From Campylobacter sp. (GTDB lineage: Bacteria > Campylobacterota > Campylobacteria > Campylobacterales > Campylobacteraceae): a stretch of 18,868 bases of DNA. The notes under the pieces were generated by a model. It worked only from the letters and a program-made list of their open reading frames with translations. It was not told the DNA's origin and ran no database searches. The translations under genes and the position numbers were made by a program. Positions 1 to 7,391 of the stretch are shown here, piece by piece (positions within the stretch are counted from its first letter, which is position 1; each line of letters starts with the position of its first letter). The stretch covers positions 1 to 18,868 of the forward strand of contig NZ_JAHHTD010000032.1 of assembly GCF_020024835.1 (NCBI RefSeq), read 5' to 3'.

Positions 1-39
1 AATAAAATTTAAACCTAAAAAGGAAAATATTTCAGACAT
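1..39 (-). CDS. murF: 5' end of a CDS cut by the window edge, probably murF
   Basis: An ATG at 39..37 on the minus strand follows the TAA of the alpha/beta hydrolase gene with no spacer and opens a frame reading MSEIFSFLGLNFI to the window edge. A good Shine-Dalgarno sequence, AGAGGAA, lies about 9 bases upstream inside the hydrolase gene. Thirteen codons are too few to identify a family. The name comes only from neighbourhood: in C. jejuni the hydrolase/Phd-like/ddl/ruvA run is followed, as I recall, by murF (UDP-MurNAc-tripeptide:D-Ala-D-Ala ligase), which uses the D-Ala-D-Ala made by Ddl. The reading of a gene start is well supported; the identity is inference. Confidence 0.5.
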   Translation of the reverse strand, partial: MSEIFSFLGLNFI

Positions 40-777
40 TTATTCAATTTCCTCTTTAATTTTTTCACTAATAAAATTTGCATGCTTTAAAAAAAAGAAA
101 TGGTCTCCATCTAAAGAATAAAATTTTCCTTTTTTCGCTAAAGAATGTATGATAGCCCCACTTTTTAAAGGTGTCGCTTTATCTTCATTGCCCCAAAAAA
201 TTAATATAGGATTTTTTAAATTTTGAAATTCATTTTCTATGCTTTCATCAACCACTTTCTTAAATGTTTCATACATAATCTCATTCATACCTTGCACATC
301 TTTACTAATAAAAAATCTTCTTATAGTCTCACTATAAGGAAAATGTTTTAAAATCTTAAAAAGAGTTATTTTAAATTTTATTTTAAAACTTTTTGGCAAA
401 ACAACACCCGCACTAGATAATAAAATTAAACCTTTATAAATACCATCTTTACACATTAAAGTAGCTATTTTTCCACCAAAAGAATGACCCATTAAAAAAT
501 CGATTTTTACTTCAATAACATTTATAAAATCTTCCACAACTTTAGCATAAGCGTAAGAATCCATAGCCACATCTATACTTGAATTTCCAAAACCTGGCAA
601 ATCAAGATAAATTTGTTTATATTCTCCTAAACAATCCTTAAAAGCTTGTTTCATTAATTCTTTATTAGAACCCCAGCCATGCAAAATAAGTATAGTTTTT
701 TCATATTTTTGATTTACAATTTCATAGCTTAAATTATAAAAATAACCATTAGAATACACTCTAGTTTTTGCCATCAT
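40..777 (-). CDS. Alpha/beta-hydrolase fold protein (Cj0796c-like)
   Basis: This 245-residue cytoplasmic protein is a probable serine hydrolase of unknown substrate. It has the oxyanion-side HGWG at 33-36, the nucleophile elbow GHSFGG with Ser99, an acid candidate Asp199 in the FWGNED stretch, and His226 in GDH. This is a complete Ser-Asp-His triad in the usual order for the fold. There is no signal peptide and no clear membrane helix. The gene begins inside the end of the Phd-like gene (17-bp overlap). The start has ATGATG, and an AAGG lies about 6 bases upstream, so either Met1 or Met2 may be used. It sits in a cell-wall precursor run with ddl and probably murF, but nothing in its sequence ties it to peptidoglycan. 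Esterase, thioesterase and haloperoxidase-like annotations are all possible. Confidence 0.9.
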   Translation of the reverse strand: MMAKTRVYSNGYFYNLSYEIVNQKYEKTILILHGWGSNKELMKQAFKDCLGEYKQIYLDLPGFGNSSIDVAMDSYAYAKVVEDFINVIEVKIDFLMGHSFGGKIATLMCKDGIYKGLILLSSAGVVLPKSFKIKFKITLFKILKHFPYSETIRRFFISKDVQGMNEIMYETFKKVVDESIENEFQNLKNPILIFWGNEDKATPLKSGAIIHSLAKKGKFYSLDGDHFFFLKHANFISEKIKEEIE

Positions 778-988
778 CTGCCTTTTGTTTGTATATATTT
801 TCTAAAAGCACCACAGCTTCATTTAAACGCTCGTATTCTTCAAAACTAAGTAAAACAGCTTCAAATTTATTGTTTTTAACTATAACAAGCCTACCATTTT
901 TACTCTTTTTAGTCTTTTCAAGGATAGAACTAAAATTTCTTACTACTTCAGTTGCTGTATAAATTTCATCCTTACTAAAAGTGGTCAT
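761..988 (-). CDS. Orphan Phd/YefM-family antitoxin-like protein (Cj0797c-like)
   Basis: This 75-residue protein fits the Phd/YefM antitoxin fold. The N-terminal half (about residues 9-55) carries the family pattern: a threonine/alanine-rich start (YTATEVV), a helix (RNFSSILEKTKKS), a strand (RLVIVKNNKFEAVLLS), then the FEEYERL helix that closes the DNA-binding dimer domain. The C-terminal tail is short (about 20 residues), where classical antitoxins carry a toxin-neutralising extension. No RelE, Doc or other toxin gene adjoins it: upstream is ddl and downstream is an alpha/beta hydrolase. Its ATG lies 2 bases after the ddl stop, with an AAGG 12 bases back, so translation is probably coupled to ddl. 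It overlaps the hydrolase gene by 17 bp. It may be a small transcription regulator rather than an antitoxin. The family call is firm; the function is unknown. Confidence 0.85.
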   Translation of the reverse strand: MTTFSKDEIYTATEVVRNFSSILEKTKKSKNGRLVIVKNNKFEAVLLSFEEYERLNEAVVLLENIYKQKADDGKN

Positions 989-990
989 AA

Positions 991-2028
991 TTACATTTTA
1001 CCTTTTTGACCATTAATACTATGCAAAAATTTATAATCAATTTTAATTTGCTTTTCAAGATTAACACAAGAAGCAAGTTGATTTAAAGTCTGTGTAAAAT
1101 CATCAAAAAGATAATTAGCTAATGAACCAGGATTTGGATTTATTTCATTTAAATAAATTTCATCATTAATTACAAAAAAATCACAGCGAATTAATGCACC
1201 TTTAAATAAAGGATCATAAATTTTTATAAAATTTTCTTTCATTTTTTGTTTTAAGTTATCATCAATGTCAGCTTCGCTTATTTTATTACTTTCTGAAAAT
1301 CCTAAATATTTTTGCTCAAAATCTAAAATTTCATTTTTTTTAGGTTCTTCTATCATAGAAAAATGAAATTTATCACCTATCATACAACCTGCAAGATTAT
1401 ATTCTTTTATATTATTAATAAATTGCTCAACTACGATTTCATCATCAAATTCATATGCAACATCTGTAGCATATTTAAATTCTTCTTCATTTTTTACTAT
1501 ACTTATACCTATACTACTTCCAAGTCTTGCTGGCTTTAAAATACAAGGAAAATCTACTTTATCATTTTCTCTTTGCAAAGATAATACTTTATAATCAAGA
1601 GTTTTAACACCAATACTTTTTGCATAAAGTTTTGTAAAAATTTTATTAAAAGATATCACGCTAGCTTCTAATCTTGGGCCAATATATTTTACTCCATAAA
1701 AATCAAATAAAGCAGCAATTTTTCCATCCTCGCCATCTTTTCCATGAACAATATTAATCACCATATCAAGTTCAAGTTTTTTTTCATTTAATAAATTTTT
1801 AATAAAAAAACCACCTTGCTTTAAAATAAGCTGTTTTTCTTTCCTATATGCACCACTACTAAAAGTTTTTGCATTCATTTTATTTTCATCTATAAGATAA
1901 AAATCTTTTTTCTCATCACAAAATATAAATTTTTTTTGATCTTTTAAAACTTTTTTCAGTACCACCGCACTCACGATACTAATTTCGTGCTCATATGAAT
2001 TGGCACCAAAAATAATTCCATATATCAT
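991..2028 (-). CDS. ddl: D-alanine--D-alanine ligase
   Basis: Ddl joins two D-alanines with ATP in the cytoplasm, giving the dipeptide that MurF adds to the peptidoglycan stem peptide. At 345 residues it is the usual length. N-terminal domain: SYEHEIS (11-17), with the glutamate that binds the first D-Ala, and HGKDGEDG (95-102), the family HGxxGEDG signature. ATP-grasp domains: KPARLGSSIG (165-174) with the GSS that binds the second substrate, then RCD (281-283) and NEINPNPGS (294-302) with magnesium ligands Asp283, Glu295 and Asn297. Tyr241 in the omega loop (EQKYLG) fits D-Ala rather than D-lactate specificity. The usual NTxPG-type motif reads NPNPG here. An AAGGATATGA sequence precedes the start and the gap to ruvA is 10 bases. 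It is probably co-transcribed with ruvA and the fapA-like gene. Confidence 0.96.
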   Translation of the reverse strand: MIYGIIFGANSYEHEISIVSAVVLKKVLKDQKKFIFCDEKKDFYLIDENKMNAKTFSSGAYRKEKQLILKQGGFFIKNLLNEKKLELDMVINIVHGKDGEDGKIAALFDFYGVKYIGPRLEASVISFNKIFTKLYAKSIGVKTLDYKVLSLQRENDKVDFPCILKPARLGSSIGISIVKNEEEFKYATDVAYEFDDEIVVEQFINNIKEYNLAGCMIGDKFHFSMIEEPKKNEILDFEQKYLGFSESNKISEADIDDNLKQKMKENFIKIYDPLFKGALIRCDFFVINDEIYLNEINPNPGSLANYLFDDFTQTLNQLASCVNLEKQIKIDYKFLHSINGQKGKM

Positions 2029-2038
2029 TCATATCCTT

Positions 2039-2590
2039 TTATGCTAATTGTTTTAATGCTTCTTTAACAAGCTCTCCAGTTTCAATACTTTTACAAGAGC
2101 TTAACACCTTTAAAATATTCTCCTGCTTAAATCCCAAAGAGACCAATGCTGCTAAAGCTTGAGTATGAGTTGAATTTAAAATTCCAGTATTAATTTTAGC
2201 ATCACTTAATTCTGCAATAATTCTTTTTGCACCTTTTGCACCTATACCTGGAACTTTTTTAAACGCATTTTCGTCTGCGTTTTGCAAAGCTGTATAAAAA
2301 GCATTAATATCTAAGCTAGAACATATAGCCATAGCAATTGTAGCACCAATACCATTAATTTTTATAAGCAACTCAAACATTCTTTGTTCATCATCACTTA
2401 AAAAACCATAAAATTTATTAGAATCTTCTTTTATTATCTGGGTAATTAACAATTCTATTTCATCGTTTTGATTAATTTGACTAGAACAAAACAATGAAAT
2501 ATGAATCCCATAGCTTATCCCGCCTATAGTCTTTAAAACTATATAGGTAGGATTTTTCTTAATAACCTTACCTTCTAATGCAACTATCAT
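2039..2590 (-). CDS. ruvA: Holliday junction DNA-binding protein RuvA
   Basis: RuvA is the tetrameric DNA-binding subunit of the RuvAB branch-migration complex. It recognises Holliday junctions and loads the RuvB motor; RuvB is not in this window. The 183-residue protein shows the three expected domains: an N-terminal OB fold (about 1-63, starting MIVALEGKVI), a double helix-hairpin-helix domain (INGIGAT at 78-84 and VPGIGAKGAKRII at 113-125), and the small C-terminal RuvB-contact domain (about 140-183, with ALAALVSLGF). The ATG at 2590 is the family's usual start. The fapA-like gene ends only 3 bases upstream, so ruvA probably depends on the promoter in front of that gene and is translationally coupled to it. 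No odd residues were noticed. Confidence 0.97.
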   Translation of the reverse strand: MIVALEGKVIKKNPTYIVLKTIGGISYGIHISLFCSSQINQNDEIELLITQIIKEDSNKFYGFLSDDEQRMFELLIKINGIGATIAMAICSSLDINAFYTALQNADENAFKKVPGIGAKGAKRIIAELSDAKINTGILNSTHTQALAALVSLGFKQENILKVLSSCKSIETGELVKEALKQLA

Positions 2591-2593
2591 TAA

Positions 2594-4432
2594 CTATTCC
2601 TTATAATTAGCAAAAATACGAATTTCATAAGTTGAATTGTTTTCACCTGTTTTTTCTATTTTTAAACATTGAATTTTTTCATCCTTACGTGGCACATAAA
2701 CGAATTCTTTGTTTGGATATAGCATTTTAAATTTTATTTCATTTAAATCAAGCCAATCGCCACTCTTATTAATGATCTTAGCTTCTAATAACTCTTCTTG
2801 AATTCCTTTTATCTTTTCAATATCTTGTTCTTCTTTTTCTTGTAGATGTTCTAATTTTACTTTTAAATTATTAAAAAGTTCTACTTTTTGATTATAATCT
2901 CTAATAGTATTTTTATACGCTAAAGGTATTGATTTATTTGTATTTAGAAATTCTTTTGATTTTTGCTGTAAAAGTTTCACAGAATCTCTACTTATATATA
3001 TAGTATGCCTGATTTCTTCCATTTCATTTTTTATTTTTTCTTGTTCAATTTTACCAAGCTCTAAATTTTGCAATACATCTTCATTGTCTTGATCAAAAAT
3101 TTGAGTATGTTCGATAGATATTTTGTTGCCACTACCTTGAATTTTATCTATATGTATGAGTTTTTTTGCACTGCAAATACAATTATCAAAAAGTTCTTCG
3201 ATATAAATTTCATCAGCTATAATCTCACCACCAATGACTTTTTTTATATTGACTTTTTTTGCTTTAACAATACCATTTTCTAAACTTTGAGCTTTAAAAT
3301 CAACTGCCTCACAATAGCCCTTTAAAATATTCACATCAACATCTTGACCATAAATTTTACTTTTTTGATGCATATTTCCTTTAAGTAAAATCTTTTGAGC
3401 TCTCAAAACAGCATCTTGTGCTATATTCCCAACTACTTCTAATTCTTGTGCTTCTATAGTAATTCTAGAACCTACAGCCTCTTCTAAAGAATTGGTATTT
3501 TTAATAACAATACTAACTTGCTTGTCCATACCTGCCCATATAGACCCTGTGCTTTTAAAATCAACCTTATCTAACTCTAAATAATTTTTGATTTCATACG
3601 TAGAATTTTCATTGGTAATAAAACCATTTTTATTTGCTATATATTGTATGCTTTTTTCATCTTCTTTAATGCTAAAATTATTTGAAACATTAATTTGTTC
3701 TTTATTGATTACTTTAGGAGGTAAAGATTTTAAAATTTTAAGCTTCAAATTTCTACCTTCTTTGCCTTCTTGAGGTTTAATTTTTTCTATAGCTACCTCA
3801 TCTTTACCTATAGGAGCAATGTAATTTCTATTCATCATATCTTCACGCTGTTTAAGCTTATCAATATAATGAAATTTTATATCCTCATTGGTTGGATTTT
3901 GAGGATTTAATCCCTTGCTTACTTCAAAATTTACTTCATAATCAAATATTTTATTTTCTTTTAATTTTGTATTAAATTTAACAATTTGCTTTTTAAAATC
4001 AAAAATTCTAAATCCAAGTAAAAATCCTTCTTTAATCATTTGTTTATAAATAGCTTCAAAAACCTCTAAAGCGATTTTTTCATAATAAACAATTTTTTCA
4101 CTCGCCTTAACATTAGCATATAAAAATGTAATCGACTCATTTGTTTTTAATTCAACTTTAAATTTAGAGCTTGGAATTTTTTCTTTCTTATCAATTTGAA
4201 TTTTATATTCTTGTTGTATATTCAAATTTGGATCTAGAAATTTTTCATCTTCTTCAAATATCTGCAAATCTTTTTCATTTGCCTTGATCCATTCTTGATT
4301 GTTAAAAGTATAAGAAGTGTTAAAACTCAACAACTTATAATCTAATTCTTCCACATCAATTTTGTTTATATTAGCATATGATAACAGATCTTTGTGAGGA
4401 TCTTTGGTGTATAAAATTTTATTTTCTTCCAT
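2594..4432 (-). CDS. FapA/DUF342-family protein (Cj0800c-like)
   Basis: This 612-residue protein of the FapA (DUF342, flagellar assembly protein A) type is predicted cytoplasmic; no signal peptide or membrane segment is visible. A poorly conserved N-terminal half leads into the family signature around VAIEKIKPQEGKEGRN (213-228), which matches the family pattern PxxGxxGR. Residues 285-445 are a run of short strands with regularly spaced Gly/Val/Ile (TGSIWAG, GNIAQDA, GNMHQKS, NGIVKAK, GGEIIADE), the right-handed beta-helix of the family. Residues about 455-555 are rich in Glu, Lys, Leu and Gln and form a likely coiled coil, followed by a short beta-rich C-terminus. The family is linked in other bacteria to flagellar assembly or membrane-associated polymers; the role here is unknown. 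It heads the leftward gene run. The shine-Dalgarno is weak (GAAAG). Confidence 0.87.
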   Translation of the reverse strand: MEENKILYTKDPHKDLLSYANINKIDVEELDYKLLSFNTSYTFNNQEWIKANEKDLQIFEEDEKFLDPNLNIQQEYKIQIDKKEKIPSSKFKVELKTNESITFLYANVKASEKIVYYEKIALEVFEAIYKQMIKEGFLLGFRIFDFKKQIVKFNTKLKENKIFDYEVNFEVSKGLNPQNPTNEDIKFHYIDKLKQREDMMNRNYIAPIGKDEVAIEKIKPQEGKEGRNLKLKILKSLPPKVINKEQINVSNNFSIKEDEKSIQYIANKNGFITNENSTYEIKNYLELDKVDFKSTGSIWAGMDKQVSIVIKNTNSLEEAVGSRITIEAQELEVVGNIAQDAVLRAQKILLKGNMHQKSKIYGQDVDVNILKGYCEAVDFKAQSLENGIVKAKKVNIKKVIGGEIIADEIYIEELFDNCICSAKKLIHIDKIQGSGNKISIEHTQIFDQDNEDVLQNLELGKIEQEKIKNEMEEIRHTIYISRDSVKLLQQKSKEFLNTNKSIPLAYKNTIRDYNQKVELFNNLKVKLEHLQEKEEQDIEKIKGIQEELLEAKIINKSGDWLDLNEIKFKMLYPNKEFVYVPRKDEKIQCLKIEKTGENNSTYEIRIFANYKE

Positions 4433-4470
4433 ATATCATAAAACTTTCAAAAATTTTATTTTAATTTTAA

Positions 4471-4476
4471 ATTCTA
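4471..4476 (-). promoter_or_regulatory. Candidate -10 element for the fapA-like/ruvA/ddl run
   Basis: On the minus strand the sequence GCTAGAAT matches the Campylobacter sigma-70 -10 consensus gnTAnaAT, with T-rich sequence upstream and no clear -35, as is normal for this genus. The hexamer TAGAAT ends about 38 bases before the ATG at 4432, implying a leader of about 30 bases. It would drive the whole leftward run towards murF. This is predicted by eye only. Confidence 0.5.
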
Positions 4477-4510
4477 GCGAAAATAAAATCAAAATTTAGT
4501 TAAAATTATC

Positions 4511-4516
4511 TATAAT
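4511..4516 (+). promoter_or_regulatory. Candidate -10 element for murJ-cysS-msbA
   Basis: TATAAT is a perfect -10 hexamer, 38 bases upstream of the murJ ATG, with A/T-rich sequence before it and no recognisable -35. Transcription would begin near 4522-4525, giving a leader of about 30 bases. It is divergent from the candidate promoter for the leftward run, and the two hexamers are about 34 bases apart. Confidence 0.55.
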
Positions 4517-4554
4517 TTTGCAACATTAGATAACATTTTAAAGAATAAAAATTA

Positions 4555-6033
4555 ATGAAAAAGAATATTGTTTTAAGAAATTTTATTATCAATGCCTTTG
4601 GAATTTTATTTTCTAGAATATTAGGTGTCTTAAGGGATATAATCTTAGCATTATATTTGGGTGCTGGAATTTATAGTGATATTTTTTTTGTCGCACTCAA
4701 AATACCTGCATTTTTTAGAAGAATTTTTGCAGAAGGAGCCTTTGGACAAGCCTTTTTACCCAATTTTTTAAAAACAGATAAAAAAGGTGCATTTTGTGTT
4801 AATATCTTATTTCAATTTAGCATAATAGTCTTTTTACTCTGCCTTTTAGTTAGCTTTTTTTCTGAATTTTTTACTAAAATTTTTGCTTTTGGATTTAGTA
4901 AAGAAATTATATTATTAGCTTCTCCGTTAGTATCAATTAATTTTTGGTATTTATTTTTCATATTTTTAGTAACTTTTTTAGGGGCTTTATTAAACTATAA
5001 ACAAAAATTTTTTATCACATCTTTTTCTGCATCTTTTTTTAATCTTTTTATAGTAATAGCTGGCTTTTTTGTAAGCAAAGAAGAGCCTTTAAATGCTTTA
5101 TATTATTTTTCTTATGCCACAATTTTGAGTGGTTTTATGCAATTAATATGGCATATATTTGCTTTAAAAAATTCTAAAATTATACGAAGTATGTATCTTA
5201 GCATTAAACTAAAAAGAACAAAAGTAAAACTTGACAAATTTCACTCTACTTTTACTCATGGTTTATTAGGTTCATCTGCTAATCAACTTAGCTCTTTACT
5301 TGATACGACTATAGCAAGTTTTCTAATAACAGGAAGTATATCTTGTTTATATTATTCTAATAGAGTCTTTCAACTCCCATTAGCTTTATTTGCAATAGCA
5401 TTAAGCCAAGTGAGTTTCCCAAAAATTTTAAAACATTTAAAGGCAAATGAAGAAAAAAAAGCTTTAATCTTTATGCAAAAAGCTTTAGAATATTTAAGCA
5501 TACTTTTAATTTTATCCACAATAATAGGCATAGTATTAGCCAATGAAATTATTGAATTTTTATTTCAAAGAGGAAATTTTACTCAAGAAGATGCTAAAAT
5601 CACAGCTATTTTACTTCAAGCTTATCTTTTAGGCTTATTGCCTTTTGGACTGCAAAAATTATTTTCATTGTGGCTTTATGCTAAATTTAAACAAAAAACT
5701 GCAGCTATCATTGCTTTTAAAACCTTGTTTATTTCTGTATTTTTTAGTATAGCTATTATCATTTTCATACACAAAGAAGAATACAAAAGCTTAGGTATAG
5801 CTTTAGCTTCTTCTATTAGTGCATTTTATTTGCTTTTTGCAAACATCAAAGAATTTGGATTTAAAAATCTTTTAGCTATACTTAGAGTTAAATTTTGGTT
5901 TTTAAGTATTACTTTTATGAGCATCTTTACCTTTTTACTATATGAGTTCAAAGACTTGTTAATTCAATACTTAGTTTATTTTTATAATCTTTTAAAAGGT
6001 TTATTGCAATGGTGTTATTTGATAGTGTTTTAA
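4555..6033 (+). CDS. murJ: Lipid II flippase MurJ (MviN)
   Basis: MurJ moves lipid II from the inner to the outer face of the cytoplasmic membrane during peptidoglycan synthesis. The 492-residue protein is hydrophobic throughout, consistent with the 14 helices of the MVF/MOP superfamily. The N-terminus carries the family signature: SRILGVLRD (20-28), YSD (40-42) and FFRRIFAEGAFGQAFLPN (53-70). Arg21, Arg27, Asp42 and Arg55 line up with E. coli Arg18, Arg24, Asp39 and Arg52, which matter for transport. The middle signature, YYSNRVFQLPLALFAIALSQ, is also present. An AAGAA stretch 10-14 bases upstream is a weak ribosome site. Its last 25 bases overlap the start of cysS. The divergent partner run makes D-Ala-D-Ala, so the two sides of the intergenic region serve the same pathway. 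Confidence 0.96.
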   Translation: MKKNIVLRNFIINAFGILFSRILGVLRDIILALYLGAGIYSDIFFVALKIPAFFRRIFAEGAFGQAFLPNFLKTDKKGAFCVNILFQFSIIVFLLCLLVSFFSEFFTKIFAFGFSKEIILLASPLVSINFWYLFFIFLVTFLGALLNYKQKFFITSFSASFFNLFIVIAGFFVSKEEPLNALYYFSYATILSGFMQLIWHIFALKNSKIIRSMYLSIKLKRTKVKLDKFHSTFTHGLLGSSANQLSSLLDTTIASFLITGSISCLYYSNRVFQLPLALFAIALSQVSFPKILKHLKANEEKKALIFMQKALEYLSILLILSTIIGIVLANEIIEFLFQRGNFTQEDAKITAILLQAYLLGLLPFGLQKLFSLWLYAKFKQKTAAIIAFKTLFISVFFSIAIIIFIHKEEYKSLGIALASSISAFYLLFANIKEFGFKNLLAILRVKFWFLSITFMSIFTFLLYEFKDLLIQYLVYFYNLLKGLLQWCYLIVF

Positions 6034-7391
6034 AAAAGAAACGTAATTTTATCTCTCGCGAAGAAAAAAAAGTTAATTTTTATTTATGCGGACCAACCGT
6101 TTATGATGATGCTCACTTAGGACACGCAAGAAGCAGTGTGTGTTTTGACCTTTTAAGAAGAGTTTTAATAGCAAATAATTATGAAGTTATATTTACAAGA
6201 AATTACACAGATATTGATGATAAAATTTTAAAAAAAATGAAAGAAGAAAATCAAAATTTAGACTCTATTACAAATTTTTATATCAAAAGATATGAAGATG
6301 ATATGCAAGCTTTAAATATCTTAAAGCCAACATATAATCCAAGAGCTACTGATTATATCCAAGAGATGATTGATTATATCCAAACCCTTTTAGATAAAAA
6401 TTTTGCATATAAACTTGATGATGGAATCTATTTTGACACTAGTAAAGACGAAAAATATTTTTGTCTTTCTAATAGAAATTTAGATGATACACAATCTCGC
6501 CTAGAAGATAGTGTTATTAAAAAAAATTCAAGTGATTTTGTTTTATGGAAATTTGATGAAAATTTTTATACTGCTAGTTTTGGTAACGGAAGACCTGGAT
6601 GGCACACAGAATGCGTAGTAATGATAGAAAGCATTTATAAAAATAAACTTGATATCCACGCTGGTGGAATAGACTTACTTTTTCCACATCATGAAAATGA
6701 AGCAAGTCAGTGTCGTTGTAAAAATAATTATGAATTAGCAAATTTTTGGCTTCATAATGGTTTTGTGCAAATAAATGGTGAAAAAATGAGCAAAAGTTTA
6801 GGCAATAGCTTTTTTTTGAAAGATTCTTTAAAATTATTTTGCGCAGAAGCTATAAGATTTTATCTTTTAAGCTCTCATTATAGAGCAAATTTTAATTATT
6901 CCTTAGAAGATTTACAGGCTGCAAAAAAAAGATTAGATAAATTTTATCGCTTAAAAAAACGTCTAAATTTACATACTTTTGATGATAAAAAACCTAATAT
7001 TAAAAGTCAAATTGCAAAAGATATATTAAACGCTTTAAATGATGACTTAAATAGCTCTAAAGCATTAGCACTCTTAGATGAGTTTATCAATGAATGTAAT
7101 AATAATTTAGATAAAAATTTAAAAGATAACTCCTATAAGACTTCTTTAAATGAAATTTTAAATGAAATCAGTTTCATTTTTGGCATAGGAAAAATTGATA
7201 CTATCGAATACTTCCAATTTGGTGTAGATAAAATACAACGTAAAAATATTGAAGAACAAATAAAATTAAGAAATATTGCAAAAAATGAAAAAAATTACGC
7301 TTTAGCTGATCAAATAAGAGACAAATTAAAACAAGAAAACATCATTTTAATGGATACAGCAAATGGCGTTATATGGGAAAAAAATGAATAA
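6009..7391 (+). CDS. cysS: Cysteinyl-tRNA synthetase
   Basis: This class Ia aminoacyl-tRNA synthetase charges tRNA-Cys in the cytoplasm. The 460-residue length matches the family (E. coli 461). The HIGH motif is HLGH (36-39) in GPTVYDDAHLGHARS, and KMSKS is at 259-263. The zinc site that selects cysteine is complete: Cys27, Cys202 (in PGWHTEC), His227 and Glu231 (in FPHHENE), with the spacing of the E. coli enzyme. The C-terminal helical anticodon region ends in LRNIAKNEKNYALADQIRD-type sequence. The ATG at 6009 lies inside murJ, with AAAAGG about 9 bases upstream, giving a 25-bp overlap. The stop overlaps the preferred msbA start by 8 bp. Confidence 0.97.
   Translation: MVLFDSVLKKKRNFISREEKKVNFYLCGPTVYDDAHLGHARSSVCFDLLRRVLIANNYEVIFTRNYTDIDDKILKKMKEENQNLDSITNFYIKRYEDDMQALNILKPTYNPRATDYIQEMIDYIQTLLDKNFAYKLDDGIYFDTSKDEKYFCLSNRNLDDTQSRLEDSVIKKNSSDFVLWKFDENFYTASFGNGRPGWHTECVVMIESIYKNKLDIHAGGIDLLFPHHENEASQCRCKNNYELANFWLHNGFVQINGEKMSKSLGNSFFLKDSLKLFCAEAIRFYLLSSHYRANFNYSLEDLQAAKKRLDKFYRLKKRLNLHTFDDKKPNIKSQIAKDILNALNDDLNSSKALALLDEFINECNNNLDKNLKDNSYKTSLNEILNEISFIFGIGKIDTIEYFQFGVDKIQRKNIEEQIKLRNIAKNEKNYALADQIRDKLKQENIILMDTANGVIWEKNE

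Noticed and set aside
40..777. The alpha/beta hydrolase as the toxin partner of the Phd-like protein
   Set aside because: It has a complete Ser-Asp-His hydrolase triad and no resemblance to RelE, Doc or PIN toxins. It lies downstream, as in many unrelated operons, so nothing supports a toxin role.
3068..3773. Plus-strand open frames within the fapA-like gene (61 and 71 codons)
   Set aside because: They lie antisense to a well-supported gene, are Phe/Ile/Leu-rich as expected from a complementary A+T-rich strand, and have no convincing ribosome site.
7363..7383. Longer MsbA start adding MALYGKK
   Set aside because: The ribosome site is poor compared with GGGA before 7384, and ATGAATAA at 7384 gives the compact overlap also seen at the dapA junction.
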